Positions 1-11,640 of a stretch of DNA of 64,000 bases are shown piece by piece. The translations under genes were made by a program, and so were the position numbers. Each line of letters starts with the position of its first letter. Position 1 is the stretch's first letter. A model generated the notes under the pieces. The model did not search any database and had not been told where the DNA came from. It saw only the letters and a list, made by a program, of their open reading frames with translations. This DNA comes from Dryocosmus kuriphilus (Eukaryota > Arthropoda > Insecta > Hymenoptera > Cynipidae): assembly GCA_038277395.1 (NCBI GenBank), contig CM076195.1:23956327-24020326 (forward strand), written 5' to 3'.

Positions 1-1040
1 GGTGAACTTTCGAAAAAGCTGTTTTTAAAAATTTTCAAATTAAAACTACGTGTAATTTTTTCCTATGAAACCTAGAAGATGACTACAGTATTTATTGGAA
101 TATTTAATGAAACTTCTTATTACTGATCTGAAATAATAAGGTACTTTTAATAAAATTTAATGTGTGCTTGAGATAATAAAGCTGATATTAAATCTTTTTT
201 TCCAGTAAATTATAGAAAATTATTTCTTTTTTAAATGGAAATTAATTCTTTTTCGGAATTTTTTCCACTTAAATTAAACTGCTTTAAACTTTCAACTTGT
301 CAATTAAAAATTACATGTCATTGGTGAATATAATATTTTCATATTGGTATTTGCAAAATACTCTTTTTTTTAATTTCATTAATCTGACCTGCTTCTGCAA
401 AACAACTCTGCGGGAGTGGGCCCGGTGGGCTCAAGCCAAATAATATTTATGGACAGTACTTAGTATTATTGAGTACTTAATCCAAACAGCTGCGCTGCAA
501 TAATCCTTTTGAATGCTTCAGATATTGTAATTTAATTGTCTAATGACTCTGTAGACTTATATATTCTCGGAATCGTAAATTGGAGTTTGACTCTCTATAC
601 GTTTGATTTACATCCATATCAATTCGAAAGTCATAATTCTTGTTAGCTGGCGTCACTGATTTTGAATTTGAATGGTTGTACACTTTATAGAAATATCCTA
701 AATTTTACGAATTTCTTATGTTACAAAAGTAACGGAAAATTTTATGAAATTTCCAATACTTTTTTTTACGTAACCGCATGTTAAAGTTACGAAAAGTTGA
801 ACTGAATTTTTTGACATTTTTCATCAAATGAGAAAATCATAAAAAGATATTGTTTACATACTATTTACAGTTCAAAAAGAATCCCTAACGATTGAAATAC
901 CCGAAATTAAAAAAGAAACTATTTTAAAATCTTATTATTTCATTATGAATTGAAACTATTATATTCACTCTCTCCCTCACTCTACCCTTCCCCAACGCAG
1001 GGAAACGTCTTACCTTGAATTTTCTTCAGGACACTCAAGT
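1..1040. other. AT-rich DNA without a recognisable gene
   Basis: No ORF of convincing length or composition and no clear inverted or tandem repeat was seen. The stretch is dominated by short A and T runs. It is probably intergenic DNA or long-decayed repeat. Confidence 0.6.
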
Positions 1041-1144
1041 GGTTCAATGGCCGAGAGGCTTAGTTGTTAGGGAATTATGGTGCGTTCGGTTAGATTTTAG
1101 GAAGTTAAGTAGGCCGTAGTTAGGTTCGAATCCTGCCGCAGCGT
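1041..1144 (+). repeat. tRNA-like or SINE-head fragment
   Basis: A box-A-like TGGCCGAGAGGC (about 1052) is followed about 60 bases later by a box-B-like GGTTCGAATCC (about 1124), the arrangement of a Pol III tRNA promoter. The spacing suits a Leu/Ser-type tRNA with a long variable arm. The flanks do not form a good acceptor stem and no clean anticodon arm is visible. It is therefore more likely a tRNA pseudogene or the head of a tRNA-derived SINE than a working tRNA. Confidence 0.4.
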
Positions 1145-1399
1145 TTCCAATTTTAAATAGCGTTAAAAATGCGACTATACATTTAGTAGTTGTTGTAGGT
1201 AGTGGTGTCTAATTATGTATAAATAAAAAATGATTAAGCAATAATAATAATAAAAATATGTATTTTTTTCTTTACAAATCTGTAACCAAGTAAAAATCTT
1301 TCCTAACAAACAGTAAGAAAAATATCCAACTAAATCTCGGCAATATATCCGAATCTTCCGAAATGATTGATCACATTCCACAAAAATCTACTAAATTTT
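1145..1399. other. AT-rich spacer upstream of LINE A copy 1
   Basis: No gene was seen. The last 11 bases (TACTAAATTTT, 1389-1399) recur at 6504-6514 and form the likely target-site duplication of the LINE that follows. Confidence 0.5.
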
Positions 1400-1718
1400 C
1401 TAGGACTTCCGTTTCTGGTACCGAACGCGAGAGAACTCTTTTGTGTCGGGTGTTGGTTTTTTGGCTTTGGTGAAGGATATAAGCGTGTGTGGAGGCAGAA
1501 TGGGTAGTAAGTGTGGAGATCAGAAGTGGTGGAAGAAGGGTGAGTGAAGGCAAAGGTTTTAAGGGTGAAGGTAAGCAGCGTGAAGTGGAAATTGGAGAGA
1601 GTGTGTGAGTAGTTGAGGTTAGGTGTGGTGGAAATAGTTGCTGGAAAAGGGGGTTGAAGGAAGGGCGAGCGGTAAGAGTACAAGGCGGAGAACGTCACGG
1701 AGCACAGTGTAAGGTAGG

Positions 1719-3045
1719 ATGCCGACGGTGAGAAGTCCGACAACTGACGCCAGAGGGCAACAGTTACCGGACAAATGCACAGAACGGCAGGAAGTAACAG
1801 TCGATGAGAAGGAAAGCGTGGATAGTGGGGGGAAAGAGGACGTGGAGCGTAGTGACAGCAGCGGTGAGGAAGGGTCTTTAACGCCGGACAGAGAGGGGAT
1901 GAAAGCCAGAAAGGAACCAGGGACGACTATAAGACGTGGGAGACCCTCAAACTTGCAGCGCCTTAACAGGCTGGGCAGCTCGGGCTGAAATAAGAGCCTG
2001 GATGAATGGCGAAAAAAGATGAGCACGACCAGCAGTGAGAGAGAGAAAAAAAAGAGAAGAAGGGAATGATGAGCTACAGAGAGACAAGGATAACAGGAAA
2101 GTTAGGATAAAACGAAAAACTCCAGAAAGAGATAGGGGGGAGGGACAGATGTTTGAAAAATTGGAGCCCTCATAAAAGGGTTTAAAGAGGAAATAAGGCG
2201 GAAACTTGATGACATGAGCAGGCAGGGAAATGATGTAAGGGGGGAAGTGAGAGAAGTAAGACAAAAGTGGGAACAGTGAGATAAACTATGGAAAGAGGAG
2301 AAAGACAAGGTATGGGAGAATTTAGAGAGTATAGAGAATAGACAGAGAGAGGTTGACGAGCATAGGAACAATGAGATAAAACAGTTGGAAGAACGGGTAA
2401 GCAAACTAGAAATCAGGAACGAGCATATAGGGAAGGAAACAGAGAGAATGAAAGTAATAAAAGGGAGTGATGAGAACATGCGAAATGTGAATGAAAGATT
2501 GAATACGAGATTGTGTGAGATTCAAAGAAAACTGGAAAGAGAAGAAAGGGCAAGGAGGAAAAATAACATCATAGTTAAGGGATTGAAAGTGGAGAGTGAA
2601 ACAGGGGAAGCGGAAATAAATAATCTAATGAGAGATATTGGAATACAGGTAAAGATAGAAGGAGTTAAGAGAATAGGTGGATCGAAGGAAGGAAAAGGAG
2701 GAATGTTTCTAGTAAAAATAGGAAATGAGGAGGAGAAAAAGAAAATAATGCAGGAGAAAAAATTATTGGGGGGAAGAAGGGAAAGAATTGAAGAAGACTT
2801 GACATGGAAGGAGGGAAAAAGGAGCTGGCAAATAGAACAAAAGGCATGGGTTGAGAGGGAAAAGGGAGCAAGGGTAAGGACTGGGAAAGATAGGATGTGA
2901 GTAAATGGAGAGGTGTGGATATGGGATGAGAAAGCTGAAGAACTGAAGGAAGGCAGAAAAATAACGGAGGAGGGGGGAAGAAACGATATAAATAATGAGG
3001 ACACTGGGGCGGCCGGTGGGTTTACACACGGAAAGAGGAATTAAA
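1719..3045 (+). pseudogene. LINE A copy 1 ORF1 (RNA-binding protein), broken
   Basis: ORF1 of such LINEs encodes a nucleic-acid chaperone that coats the element RNA. An ATG at 1719 opens a charged, acidic N-terminus that matches the start of ORF1 in copies 2 and 3. It is followed by a stop near 1986 and several frame changes. The best preserved block (2385-2900) has a long Lys/Glu-rich coiled coil, then an RRM-like core with NNIIVKGLKVE near 2565, as in other LINE ORF1 proteins. The reading frame closes at 2898 and a short degenerate tail runs into ORF2. Copies 2 and 3 support the same order. It cannot make a full-length protein. Confidence 0.75.
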
Positions 3046-3084
3046 GGGAAGGAATAATGTAGGAAAAGACCAAAAGAGAGAAGC

Positions 3085-6000
3085 ACAGGTAGCATTTTGG
3101 AATGTGTCAGGGTTAAAGAACAAAGATACAGGATTCTGGAAAGAAGTGCAAAAGTGGGATGTGATAATGATGAGTGAAACATGGATGGATGAAAAGGACT
3201 GGAAAGGCATGAAAAGAAGGTTACAGAGAGGAAATGTATGGGAGATGCAAGGAGCAAGAAAGGAAAAAGTGAAAGGGAGAGGAATAAGTGGAATGGTGTC
3301 AGGTGTAAGAAAGAAGGTGACAATGCGGAAGAAAAAGAGGGAACAATGGTGCAAAAAATAAGAGTGGGAAAAGCAAGAGTGAACATTGTATGCGTATATA
3401 AGAGAAGAGGAGAGGAAGAAGGATGGAATGTAATAAGAAGATGGACAGAGAAGAAAGAGGGGGTTTGATGTTAATTGGAGGGGACCTGAGTGCTTGTACT
3501 AGAGAACAAGGGGGAGAGATGTGGGATGAAGCAAACGAGGTATTTATGAGAAACTCGAGGCACAGGGAAACAGACCGAGAGGGGAAAACGCTTCTAAACC
3601 TGATAGGAGAGGCCGAATGGTTCATATGTAATAGCAATACAAGAGGGGATGAAAAGGGAGAATTTACGTTTACAGGTAAAGGAGACACGGTAATCGATTA
3701 CATTCTAGCAGAAGAAAGAATCAGGAAGTTGATGGTTAGAGTGAAAGTAGGAAAGGAGATAGAGTCCGAAGACTTCCCAGTGATGGCAACATTAAGAGGG
3801 GGAGGATCAAACCGCGAAAGAGGGAATAAAAGAGAAGCTGGGGAAATAAAATTGAAAATGGTGAGATGGGGGTAGGATAAGTTAAGGGAATTCACAGAAA
3901 AAATGGAAGACGAGGATTGGGGAGAAATGGAAGAAGAAGGAATAGATAAGATGATAGAAAAACTTAAAGAGGTGGTCGAAAAGATTAGGGATGAGGTGAG
4001 ACCCCTAAACGAAGCAGAAACAGGTAAGAGAGGGTGGTGGGATGAAGAATGCAGAGTGAGTAAAGTGAATATGAAAGAATGTGTGAGAAAATGGAGGAGT
4101 GGGGAAATGGAGAAAGAAGAGTACAATAGGACGAAAAGAGAGCATTAGAGAATGTTGAGCGAAAAGAAGCAAAAGGAGAAAGAAAGGTACGTAAAAGAGG
4201 TTGAGAAAGCGGTAAAGGAAGAGAGTGAATGGGAAGTGATAAATAGGGAAAGTGGAGGAAGAAAAGGTATAAACGAGGAATTAGGGATGAAAGAGTGGAC
4301 AGAATACTTTAAGGGATTGCTAGGAGGTGTGGGAAATAGGGTGCGTGGAGAAGGGAGGACGGTAGCTGCAGGGGAAGAGGACGGAGTAAGCGAGATAAGT
4401 AGAGAGGAGATAAATGAAGCAATTGCAAAGTTAAGAGGAAATAAGGCAACAGGGGAGGACGGCATAGAGAATGAAGCACTGAAATATGGTGGGGAGAGGG
4501 TGAGAGAAGAGATGTGGAGGATTTGTAATAAGGCATGGAAAGGAGAAGGATGGCCGGAAGAGTGGAGGACAGGGCTGGTAGTGCCACTGAGTAAGAAAGG
4601 AGAAGGAAAAAATGTGCAGGATTATAGAGGTATCACACTCATGTCTGTAGGATATAAAGTTCATACAGAGTTGATCAGGAAAATATTGGAAAGACAGATC
4701 GAAGAGAAAAAGAGTATACCACACAACCAAACAGGTTTCAGGAAGGGGATGGAGACAACAGACAATATATAGGTGCTCAACTATTTAGTTAATAGGAACC
4801 TAAGGCAGAAGAAAGGGAAACTGGTCGCAATATTTGTAGACTTGAAAGCAATGTTTGACTCGGTCAATAGAAGGGTGCTTTGGAAGGCCTTGAAAGAAAG
4901 AGAAATAGAAGAAAGTCTGGTAGAGAGGATAAAGGAAATTGTGAATAGGAAAAAAGAAAGGAGAGGAGTTTTCGACGGGAAGGGGTTTGAGGCAGGGATG
5001 TCCGCTGAGCCCGCTACTGTTCAGCACTCTTTTGGCAGATTTGGAGAAAAAATTGGCAAGGAAAGGGAAAGGGGGAACGAAACTGGGAAATGGCAAGCTA
5101 TATTCGTTAGCATACGCCGACGATATAGTGTTAGTAGCAGATGATGAAAGAGGGATGAGTTTAATGATGAGAATATTTGAAGAGTATGTAAGAGAAAAAG
5201 ATTTAACGGTGAATGTGAATAAAAGGAAGATGATGTGTTTTAGAAAGAGAAAGTGTAAAATAGAGTATGAATGGAAGATGAATGGCAAGGTGGTGGAAAT
5301 GGTAGAAGACTTTTGTTACCTAGGCTTTTGGTTCGAAACAGGAGGAAGAAACGAACTACAGGTGAGAAAGAGATTGGAAAGTGGAAGCAAGGTAATGGGC
5401 CAAGTGTGGGGCATAGGAAAGAGGAGGTTCAGGGATGATTGGAGAATGAGGGTGTGGATGTTTGATGTGTTAGTGTGGTCAGTGGTAAGTTATGGAACGA
5501 AAATATGTGGATGGAAGGAATATAAGAGAGTAGAAAGCATGCAGGAGAGATTCCTGAGATGGGTCATGGGGTTAGGATGGAGCTGTCCAGGTTATATGCT
5601 GAGGGAAGAGTTAGGCCGAGAAAAAATGGTGGTAAGGCAACTAAAAAGGACATGGAATTTTGAGGAAAAGCTAAGATGGGGGAAGGAAGTAAGGTAGCAC
5701 AAGCGTGTTTAAGGGAGATAGAAGACAAAGAAAGAAGGGGGAATATGGGACGGTCGAAATGGGAAGGAGAAGGGTACGCAAGGAGGAGAGAATGGAGTAT
5801 GAATGTGGGGAGTAGAGAATGGCAAGGAATAGAGGAAGAGATTCTGGCTAGACAAGGTGAGGAAAGATGGAGAAAAATCTTGGAGTCGAGGTACAACAGT
5901 TGGTACAGAATGGTCAAGTGGGAAGGACAGCCAGAATATCTGGGAAGGTTAAAGAAAGAGAGTAAATGAAACAGAGTGATAAGATTTAGAATGGGAGAGG

Positions 6001-6227
6001 TTGTAAGAGAGTGTAGGTACTGGATGAATGAAGAGGAGAATAGTTGTAGAGTTTGTGGGTATGAACAGGAAACATGGGTGCATGTGTTAGAGAGATGTGC
6101 AGGAGACGAAGGAGAAGGGAAGAGTGTGGAAGAGAGAGTGAAAGAGATTTTGAATGGGAATGGACAGGGGGAGGGATGGATGAAGAAGCTGGAAAAGTTA
6201 AGAGAAAGAAAAGGTGGCATGATGTAG
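3085..6227 (+). pseudogene. LINE A copy 1 ORF2 (APE endonuclease and reverse transcriptase), broken
   Basis: ORF2 would nick target DNA and copy the element RNA at the nick. The endonuclease part begins near 3095 with FWNVSG, followed by SETW (about 3174) and GGDLSA (about 3480). The reverse transcriptase follows at 4400-5400, with the fingers motif QDYRGITLMS (about 4617), GCPLSPLLF (about 4998) and the catalytic YADD at 5113-5124. A C-terminal Cys/His motif (CRVC...H...C, about 6047-6100) precedes the stop at 6225-6227. Multiple stops and frameshifts, for example near 3466, 3873, 4146, 4770, 4980 and 5695, split it, so it is inactive. The YADD motif itself is intact. Confidence 0.85.
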
Positions 6228-6503
6228 TTTAAAGATATTAAAAATATAAAGTAGAACATAAAAGTAATTGCCAAGTATAGATTGGCAAAGGTAAGAGGAA
6301 ACGGAAGTCCTGGTCTCGGTCGCAAGCGCTTAAATTTAAGAATAAATTTAAGAATAGGTTAAGAAAATATGTATGTAATAGTATAAGAGAACGACAGCGG
6401 AGAATATAGTTTAAGGAATTGGATTATAAACACGTGTAATGATTGTGTGAAGACTCTCAAACCCGTAAAAGGGAGAGAGTGTAAATAAATAAAAATAAAT
6501 AAA

Positions 6504-7717
6504 TACTAAATTTTTTTAAATCTGTGAAGAAAAAATTCACCAAGTTATTGGTAAATTTTCACAAAAATTTCATGAATGTTCCCTAATATGTTTTGGTGAA
6601 AATACCAAAAATATTTTTGGTGAATTTTCACCAAATTTTGTAGTGAATTTTCACCAATTGTGTTTAGCGAATATTCCCCAATAAAAGTAGGGAAAATTCC
6701 TAAAAGTTGGTGTTAAAAACTTCCCTGCGATTTTGGGGAAAATTCACCAAAATATTTTTTACAGTGTTGATGTATAATTCCTACCTAAGGATGTATGCTT
6801 TCTGTGCTAGGAACTGGATTGTTCAACTAATAAATTTCTATTGTCCCATGATTTTTTTCATAGAATGCCATATAAGACACAATCTGTCGTACCAGGTATA
6901 CAAATACCTTGGAAAATGTAGCAATAAGAGAACAATGTTGGCCGAATCAAACCGAGCGGCGGACGACGGCTCCCTGCGGGGCGAGCACAGACTGGAAAGG
7001 CATATTAAACACAATACTTCTAAGTTCTAATTATGATACTAATGTGCGTAAACTAAGTAAACTGCGAAAGTTTGAAAAGTTTTTTCTCCAAAAATATAAT
7101 TTTAATCAATTTTCAAATACAACATTACAAACAGTGTGCCTTACTCCACATTTTAAGATTTTAAACAGCGCGATAGCTGCTTCCAGTCACGAAATAAAGG
7201 TCTTCCACAGAAATACCAATTAAAAGAATGTTTTTGGACATTTTGAAATTTTGAAAATTATATTGGATTCAAAAGATTGTGCACAACAAACGTGAATTTT
7301 CTTAATATTTTTACACTCAAATTGAAGCCGCGAGAAAAGGGAAAGTATGTTTTTCCCAAAAATGGACACTGTGACCACGTTTTTCGTCGTATTTCATTCA
7401 AAAACAAGAGACCAAAATTCTTGCCAGCATGTAATAAAATAAAATAAAATTTTTTTTTCATAAAATACCGCCTGATGCAGCAGACTTCATAGATTCAGGC
7501 CATGTTTTCCAAAAATCACTAACCTTTTCTCTTGCTGAGCTCCAGCCTGTCAAATCTCAGAGGTCAGGACTTTGGACTTTTTGAAGCTTAAATTTCTGTC
7601 AACTCAAATATTGTTATTCTAGCTTACAATGAAATTATATTTTATTACTCAACCATTCTCTTTTGGTCAATTATTATTATTTGAAACTCCAATCAATTTT
7701 CTGGGTGAATGTTTTTA
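6504..7717. other. AT-rich region with a MITE-like block of GGTGAATTTTCACC repeats
   Basis: Between about 6520 and 6768 the near-palindromic word GGTGAATTTTCACC and variants recur many times. The block ends in ACAGTG, and its start (CTGTGAAGAAAAAATTCACC) is roughly the inverted counterpart, so it may be a small decayed MITE. The rest (6769-7717) has a short GC-richer patch around 6940-7000 but no convincing gene. Confidence 0.4.
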
Positions 7718-8511
7718 CAGTCTGTTCCACAAGACAAGGTACGCATTTTCTCGAAAAGTTTCAAAGATTTTTTTTTCTTTCTTTTTTTTTTGGCCTAACT
7801 GTACGTTTAAAGGGCTAAGGCGGAACCGCTGTTTCGCCTTATTTTCGTTCAAGGTGTCAGATATTGCATACGATTGCGCAATGAGTGCTGTATACACTAA
7901 ACGTTTTGAGGCTGTGTTCTTGTGCACCGATAAACACGGACCACATCTGTCGTATTCAGCCGCTGCTAAGTGCTTAAAAAGTCTAAGCACTTCGTGCGAA
8001 CGTGGGTGGAGCGATATAGCGACATAAACACAATCGACGCTCTGCCGGGAAGAGGAGAAATGCGAGCAACGTCGAGTAGTGAGGATAAAGCGATCATCGC
8101 ACTGTTCAAGCGCAACCCAGCTCTGCGGTTACGCGAAGCCAAAGCTAAGCTGGCGGCAAAGGGACTAGAGGTAAGTATAAACACCATAAGATGCAGATTA
8201 GCTGAGGTAAAAGTGCAATACCGTAGCAAGAGGCAGAAACCCCTGCTCTCAGAGGTTCGCATGCAAAAACGCTTGGCATGGGCTACGGAAAATAATGATC
8301 GCGATTGGTCAAATGTAATTTTTTCTGACGAAGCGTCCTTTTGGGCATGGTTTCCCATAAGACGTGTCTGGTCAGGCTGTGGTGAGCCGTTCCTTCAGCG
8401 AACTGTTAAACACCCCATAAAGGTCCATGTTTGGGATGCTTCTCACAGCGCGGTTTTGGCTGTTTAGAGCTTTTTACTGAGAACCTGAACGCTCAAAGAA
8501 TGGTCAAAATG
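7718..8511 (+). mobile_element. Tc1-like DNA transposon, 3' truncated
   Basis: A terminal sequence beginning CAGTCTGTTCCAC directly after TA (7716-7717) fits the left inverted repeat of a Tc1-type transposon. It lies about 160 bases before a Tc1-type transposase. Homology stops at about 8511, where a truncated BEL LTR begins, so the right half of the transposase and the right inverted repeat are missing. Confidence 0.75.
7881..8511 (+). pseudogene. Tc1-like transposase, truncated and frameshifted
   Basis: Tc1 transposases bind their terminal repeats with paired helix-turn-helix domains and cut with a DDE/D catalytic triad. An ATG at 7881 starts the N-terminal helix-turn-helix region. A frameshift near 7970-7980 moves the frame to one running to 8467, and the protein continues in another frame to about 8511. 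The first catalytic Asp is visible in FSDEASFW (codon 8327-8329). The second and third acidic residues lie beyond the truncation and are absent. It is inactive. Confidence 0.85.
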
Positions 8512-8730
8512 ATTATTTTGTTGATGATCTTGGAAATACAAGGAAAGTATTGAATTTTTAACAAGTTTTGATGTTTCTGAAATTTTCGGCTTTTTCATCC
8601 ACACAACAAGTGGAGGTTTTTAATGCCCACAATAAACGTTACTATTTTAATAATCAACAAATGCTTTAAATTACATTGAAAACCCCAATACGCTCCACTG
8701 AAAGATAAGTGCCTATATAACATTGGGATG
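8512..8730 (+). repeat. 5' LTR of the BEL element, 5' truncated
   Basis: It matches about 13820-14024, including AATGCCCACAATAAACG and CCAATACGCTCCACTGAAA. The upstream half of the LTR is missing, and the break coincides with the end of the Tc1 fragment. Confidence 0.8.
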
Positions 8731-8738
8731 TTTGGCTT

Positions 8739-9640
8739 GTGCACATTTTGGCGACTCGTTTGGATCCCGAATCTAGAAGGCTCTGGGAGACCGAACTTAG
8801 CATGAAGGATGGTAAAATTGTTGGAGGGGCTGCCGCACCGGCAGCGGAGCCTTCTCTGATGCAACGCTTCCTGCAATTCAGTGATTTTGTAGAGCTTCTT
8901 GAGCATCGGTCTCATGCACTTGGTATGATTACTGCCGAGACTAAATCTGATAAGGGCCCAACTTTCGATGCGAGATCTCATGTTAAAACGAACAGACCTT
9001 CCAAACGGTCATTTCATGCTAGCACTGGTTCAAATTCGAAAAATACCCGCGCATCTGCTTGAAAGTGTTCGCTCTGTTCCCTGAAACATTATGTCGGAAA
9101 CTGCTAAGCCTTTCTATCCAAATCCCCTTCTGAGCATCACAATGAAGAACGCCGCTTGCGCCTGTGTTTTAATTGCTTGGGACCTCACATATTAAAAAGG
9201 TGCGAATCAAAGTATAGATGTCAAGTATCCCGAAACAAGCACCACTCGTCATTACACCCCACTTTCTCGGGGCGGATAGCGAACTGTCTGAAAAGGGAAG
9301 GGGAATCTGATCACGCAAGTGGATAGAAGCAACCTGCTCCCTCAACCAATGTATTTACGTTGACTTCAAGTCTTTCAACCCCGTGACAGCTGGTTTTTCT
9401 CGCGACGGCCCAGGATATGCTGATAGGTCCTATTGGTACCCAGACCCGCATTCATGTCCTGGTCGATCAGGGCTCTGAGGCTTGCTTTGTTAACGAATCT
9501 ACCGTTCAATTACTCCAGTTACGCTAGCTTCACGCAAATATTCTATTAACGGGAATGGGTGCGTCACCCAACGGCACAGCCCGCGCTATTGTAAATATGT
9601 CAGTAAGCTCAATTAGTGATTCTTCATTTCATCTTAAAAA
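8739..9640 (+). pseudogene. BEL gag-protease region, broken
   Basis: Gag packages the element RNA and the aspartic protease cleaves the polyprotein. One frame runs from about 8739 to past 9480 with a few stops (9060, 9105, 9324, 9384). It shows a gag-like region with ALGMIT, then a zinc-knuckle block beginning CFNCLGPH near 9167 with further Cys and His residues in BEL-type spacing. The protease active site follows as VDQGSE, with the catalytic Asp codon at 9464-9466. No intact start was assigned, because the upstream codons in frame are not ATG. Confidence 0.75.
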
Positions 9641-11640
9641 TTAGGACTTTGGTCCTTCCTCGCCTTACTTTAAAACTCCCACCACAGCTGAGTACTGACC
9701 TCGACTTAAACCAGTTTGGTGATCTTTGCTTATCGGATCCTTACTTCTACAAAACCAAGTCAGTTGATGTCGTCTTGGCGTGCGATGTATATTGTCGGAT
9801 CTTGCAACCGGACTTGCGCCATTTCCCACCTTCACCGTTGATCATCCAGGATACTGCTTTCGGGTGGATTGTCTCGCGATTGACTCACGTGCCTCTCTCA
9901 CTGCTGGGCATTGCGTCTACGATAATTACCTGCAGGAAGCTCTGCAGCGTTTCCGGACTATGGAAGAGTTACCTAATACCAGTCACAGAATGAAGCCTGA
10001 GGACGAGGCCTGCGAGCGGCTGTTTCTTGATAATAATGTCCGCACTCCCGATGGCCGATATATTCTTCGGCTGCTGTTGCGATCTGAGCCACAGATTGTC
10101 TCTACTAACAATGAGACCCGACGAATGGCGTTGGATTCGCTTTCCACTACACACCGTCGCTTTTCCTGGGACAATCGCCTGGCGGACTCGTATCGGGAAT
10201 TCATGAGAGTTAATGAGGAGTTGGCACATATGGAAAGAGTTCCTGATTCTCAAACAAGCAATCCACGAGCGTGGTATACACCGCATCACGCAGTGCTTCA
10301 GTCCAGCCCACCTCAGCAAAAGCTTTGCGTTGTCTTCGACGCATCACGACACACCGCGGAACAGCACTGTCTAAATGATTTTCTAATGTCGGGCCCTGCT
10401 CTTCAGAGCTATATATCTCTGGTACTCTGAATTGGTGCAGATATCGCTTTGTGATTACAGCGGACATCTTAAAGATGTTCCGACAAATCCGCGTTCGAGC
10501 GGAGGATCAGGATCTGCAGAGAATTTTTTGGGCTCCTTATCCTGCGGATCCGCCTGTAGATTACCGTTTGACTACGGTCACTTATGGGACCTCATGTGCC
10601 CCATACTTGGCCTTTCTCACGCTTGCCCAGCTGGCAAGGGATGAACAACTGTGTTTTCCTCTTGGGCCTCGGTGCCTCCAGCGTAATACCTATGTCGATG
10701 ATATTTTCGCGGGGTCTCACAGGCTGGATATCGTAATCTAAAAGCGAGATGAATTATCTGCAATTTCGCGCTGTGTTGGCATTGAACTGGATAAATGGGC
10801 AGCAAATCATTCTGAGCTGCTCTCTGATCGCAGCCGGCATGCGGAGCCGGAAAGAACCAAGAAGATTGCTTCTAATGAGGCTGTCAAGACGTTAGGCTTG
10901 CGCTGAAACCCAGCGATAGATGTATTCGGACTCAGTGTTAACAACCTCACTCCCGTAGCCTCCACGCACACTAAGCGTACTGTTTTGTTATTTACCGCTC
11001 GAGTGTTTGATCCACTGGGCTGGCTCTCTTCTATTACTGTTACTGCAAAAATTCTGATGCAGGATCTCTGGATTCTGTGGTGCGATTGGGACTCCCCCCC
11101 TTTGCCTGCAGAGATCCTAGAGCGACGGACTGATTATAGGAACTAAATTATGTCCATCACAATACTCTCGATCGACCGCTGGCTCGGTACCTCTCCAGAC
11201 GCTCGGGGTCAGCTTCATGGCTTCTCAGATGCATCTTCTCGCGCATACGCCGCAGTGGTGTATCTGAGAATCCAGTTGAATGACGGCCGTTACCGAGTGT
11301 CGCTTCTTATGGCTAAAACTAAAGTGAGTCCTGTCAAAACAATGAGCATCCCGAATCTCGAACTGAACGCAGCTACTCTGCTGGTGAAACATGTCTGTCA
11401 CATTCAGAAGCTGCCCTTCTTTAAAGACCTACCTGTCTTTGCATGGTCTGACAGCCAAGTGGTACTCGCATGGCTACGCAAACACCCATGCTATTGGAAA
11501 ACCTTTGTTGCTAACTGCGTGTCCTTCATCCAGACCGAGCTGCCCTCGTCTAAATGGAGGCATGTGTCTTCTAAGTAAAATCTGGCTGATCTTGCCACTC
11601 GGGGAATGAGGCCTGATGAAGTTAAAGATATTTAAAAATG
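9641..11640 (+). pseudogene. BEL reverse transcriptase and RNase H, broken
   Basis: This is the polymerase part of pol. A pre-RT segment (9616-9990) leads into an RT with WYTPHHAVL (about 10274), VVFDAS (about 10330), a palm region around 10450-10620 and the catalytic YVDD at 10691-10702. An RNase H domain follows near 11215 (GFSDASS) and 11448 (WSDSQ). At least three frame changes and several stops interrupt it, for example near 10428, 10739 and 10905. Motif order and spacing agree with BEL/Pao elements. Confidence 0.85.

Larger units (their letters stand above)
1400..6503 (+). mobile_element. LINE family A, copy 1, full length
   Basis: This is a non-LTR retrotransposon of about 5.1 kb. It has a 5' leader (1400-1718), an ORF1 with coiled coil and RNA-binding region, an ORF2 with an APE-type endonuclease, reverse transcriptase and C-terminal Cys/His motif, and a short AAATA-rich tail (6480-6503). 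Flanking TACTAAATTTT copies at 1389-1399 and 6504-6514 suggest the target duplication. The coding strand is extremely purine-rich. Two more copies lie in the window on the minus strand at 17832-22797 and 49355-54258; copy 3 is much the closer relative by eye. Stops and frameshifts make it inactive. The clade within the APE-type LINEs was not resolved. Confidence 0.9.

Noticed and set aside
1041..1144. Functional tRNA gene
   Set aside because: Box A and box B are present but no convincing acceptor or anticodon stem can be drawn.
6707..7223. Overlapping ORFs of 107 and 104 codons
   Set aside because: Composition is that of random AT-rich DNA, with no motif and no support from other copies.
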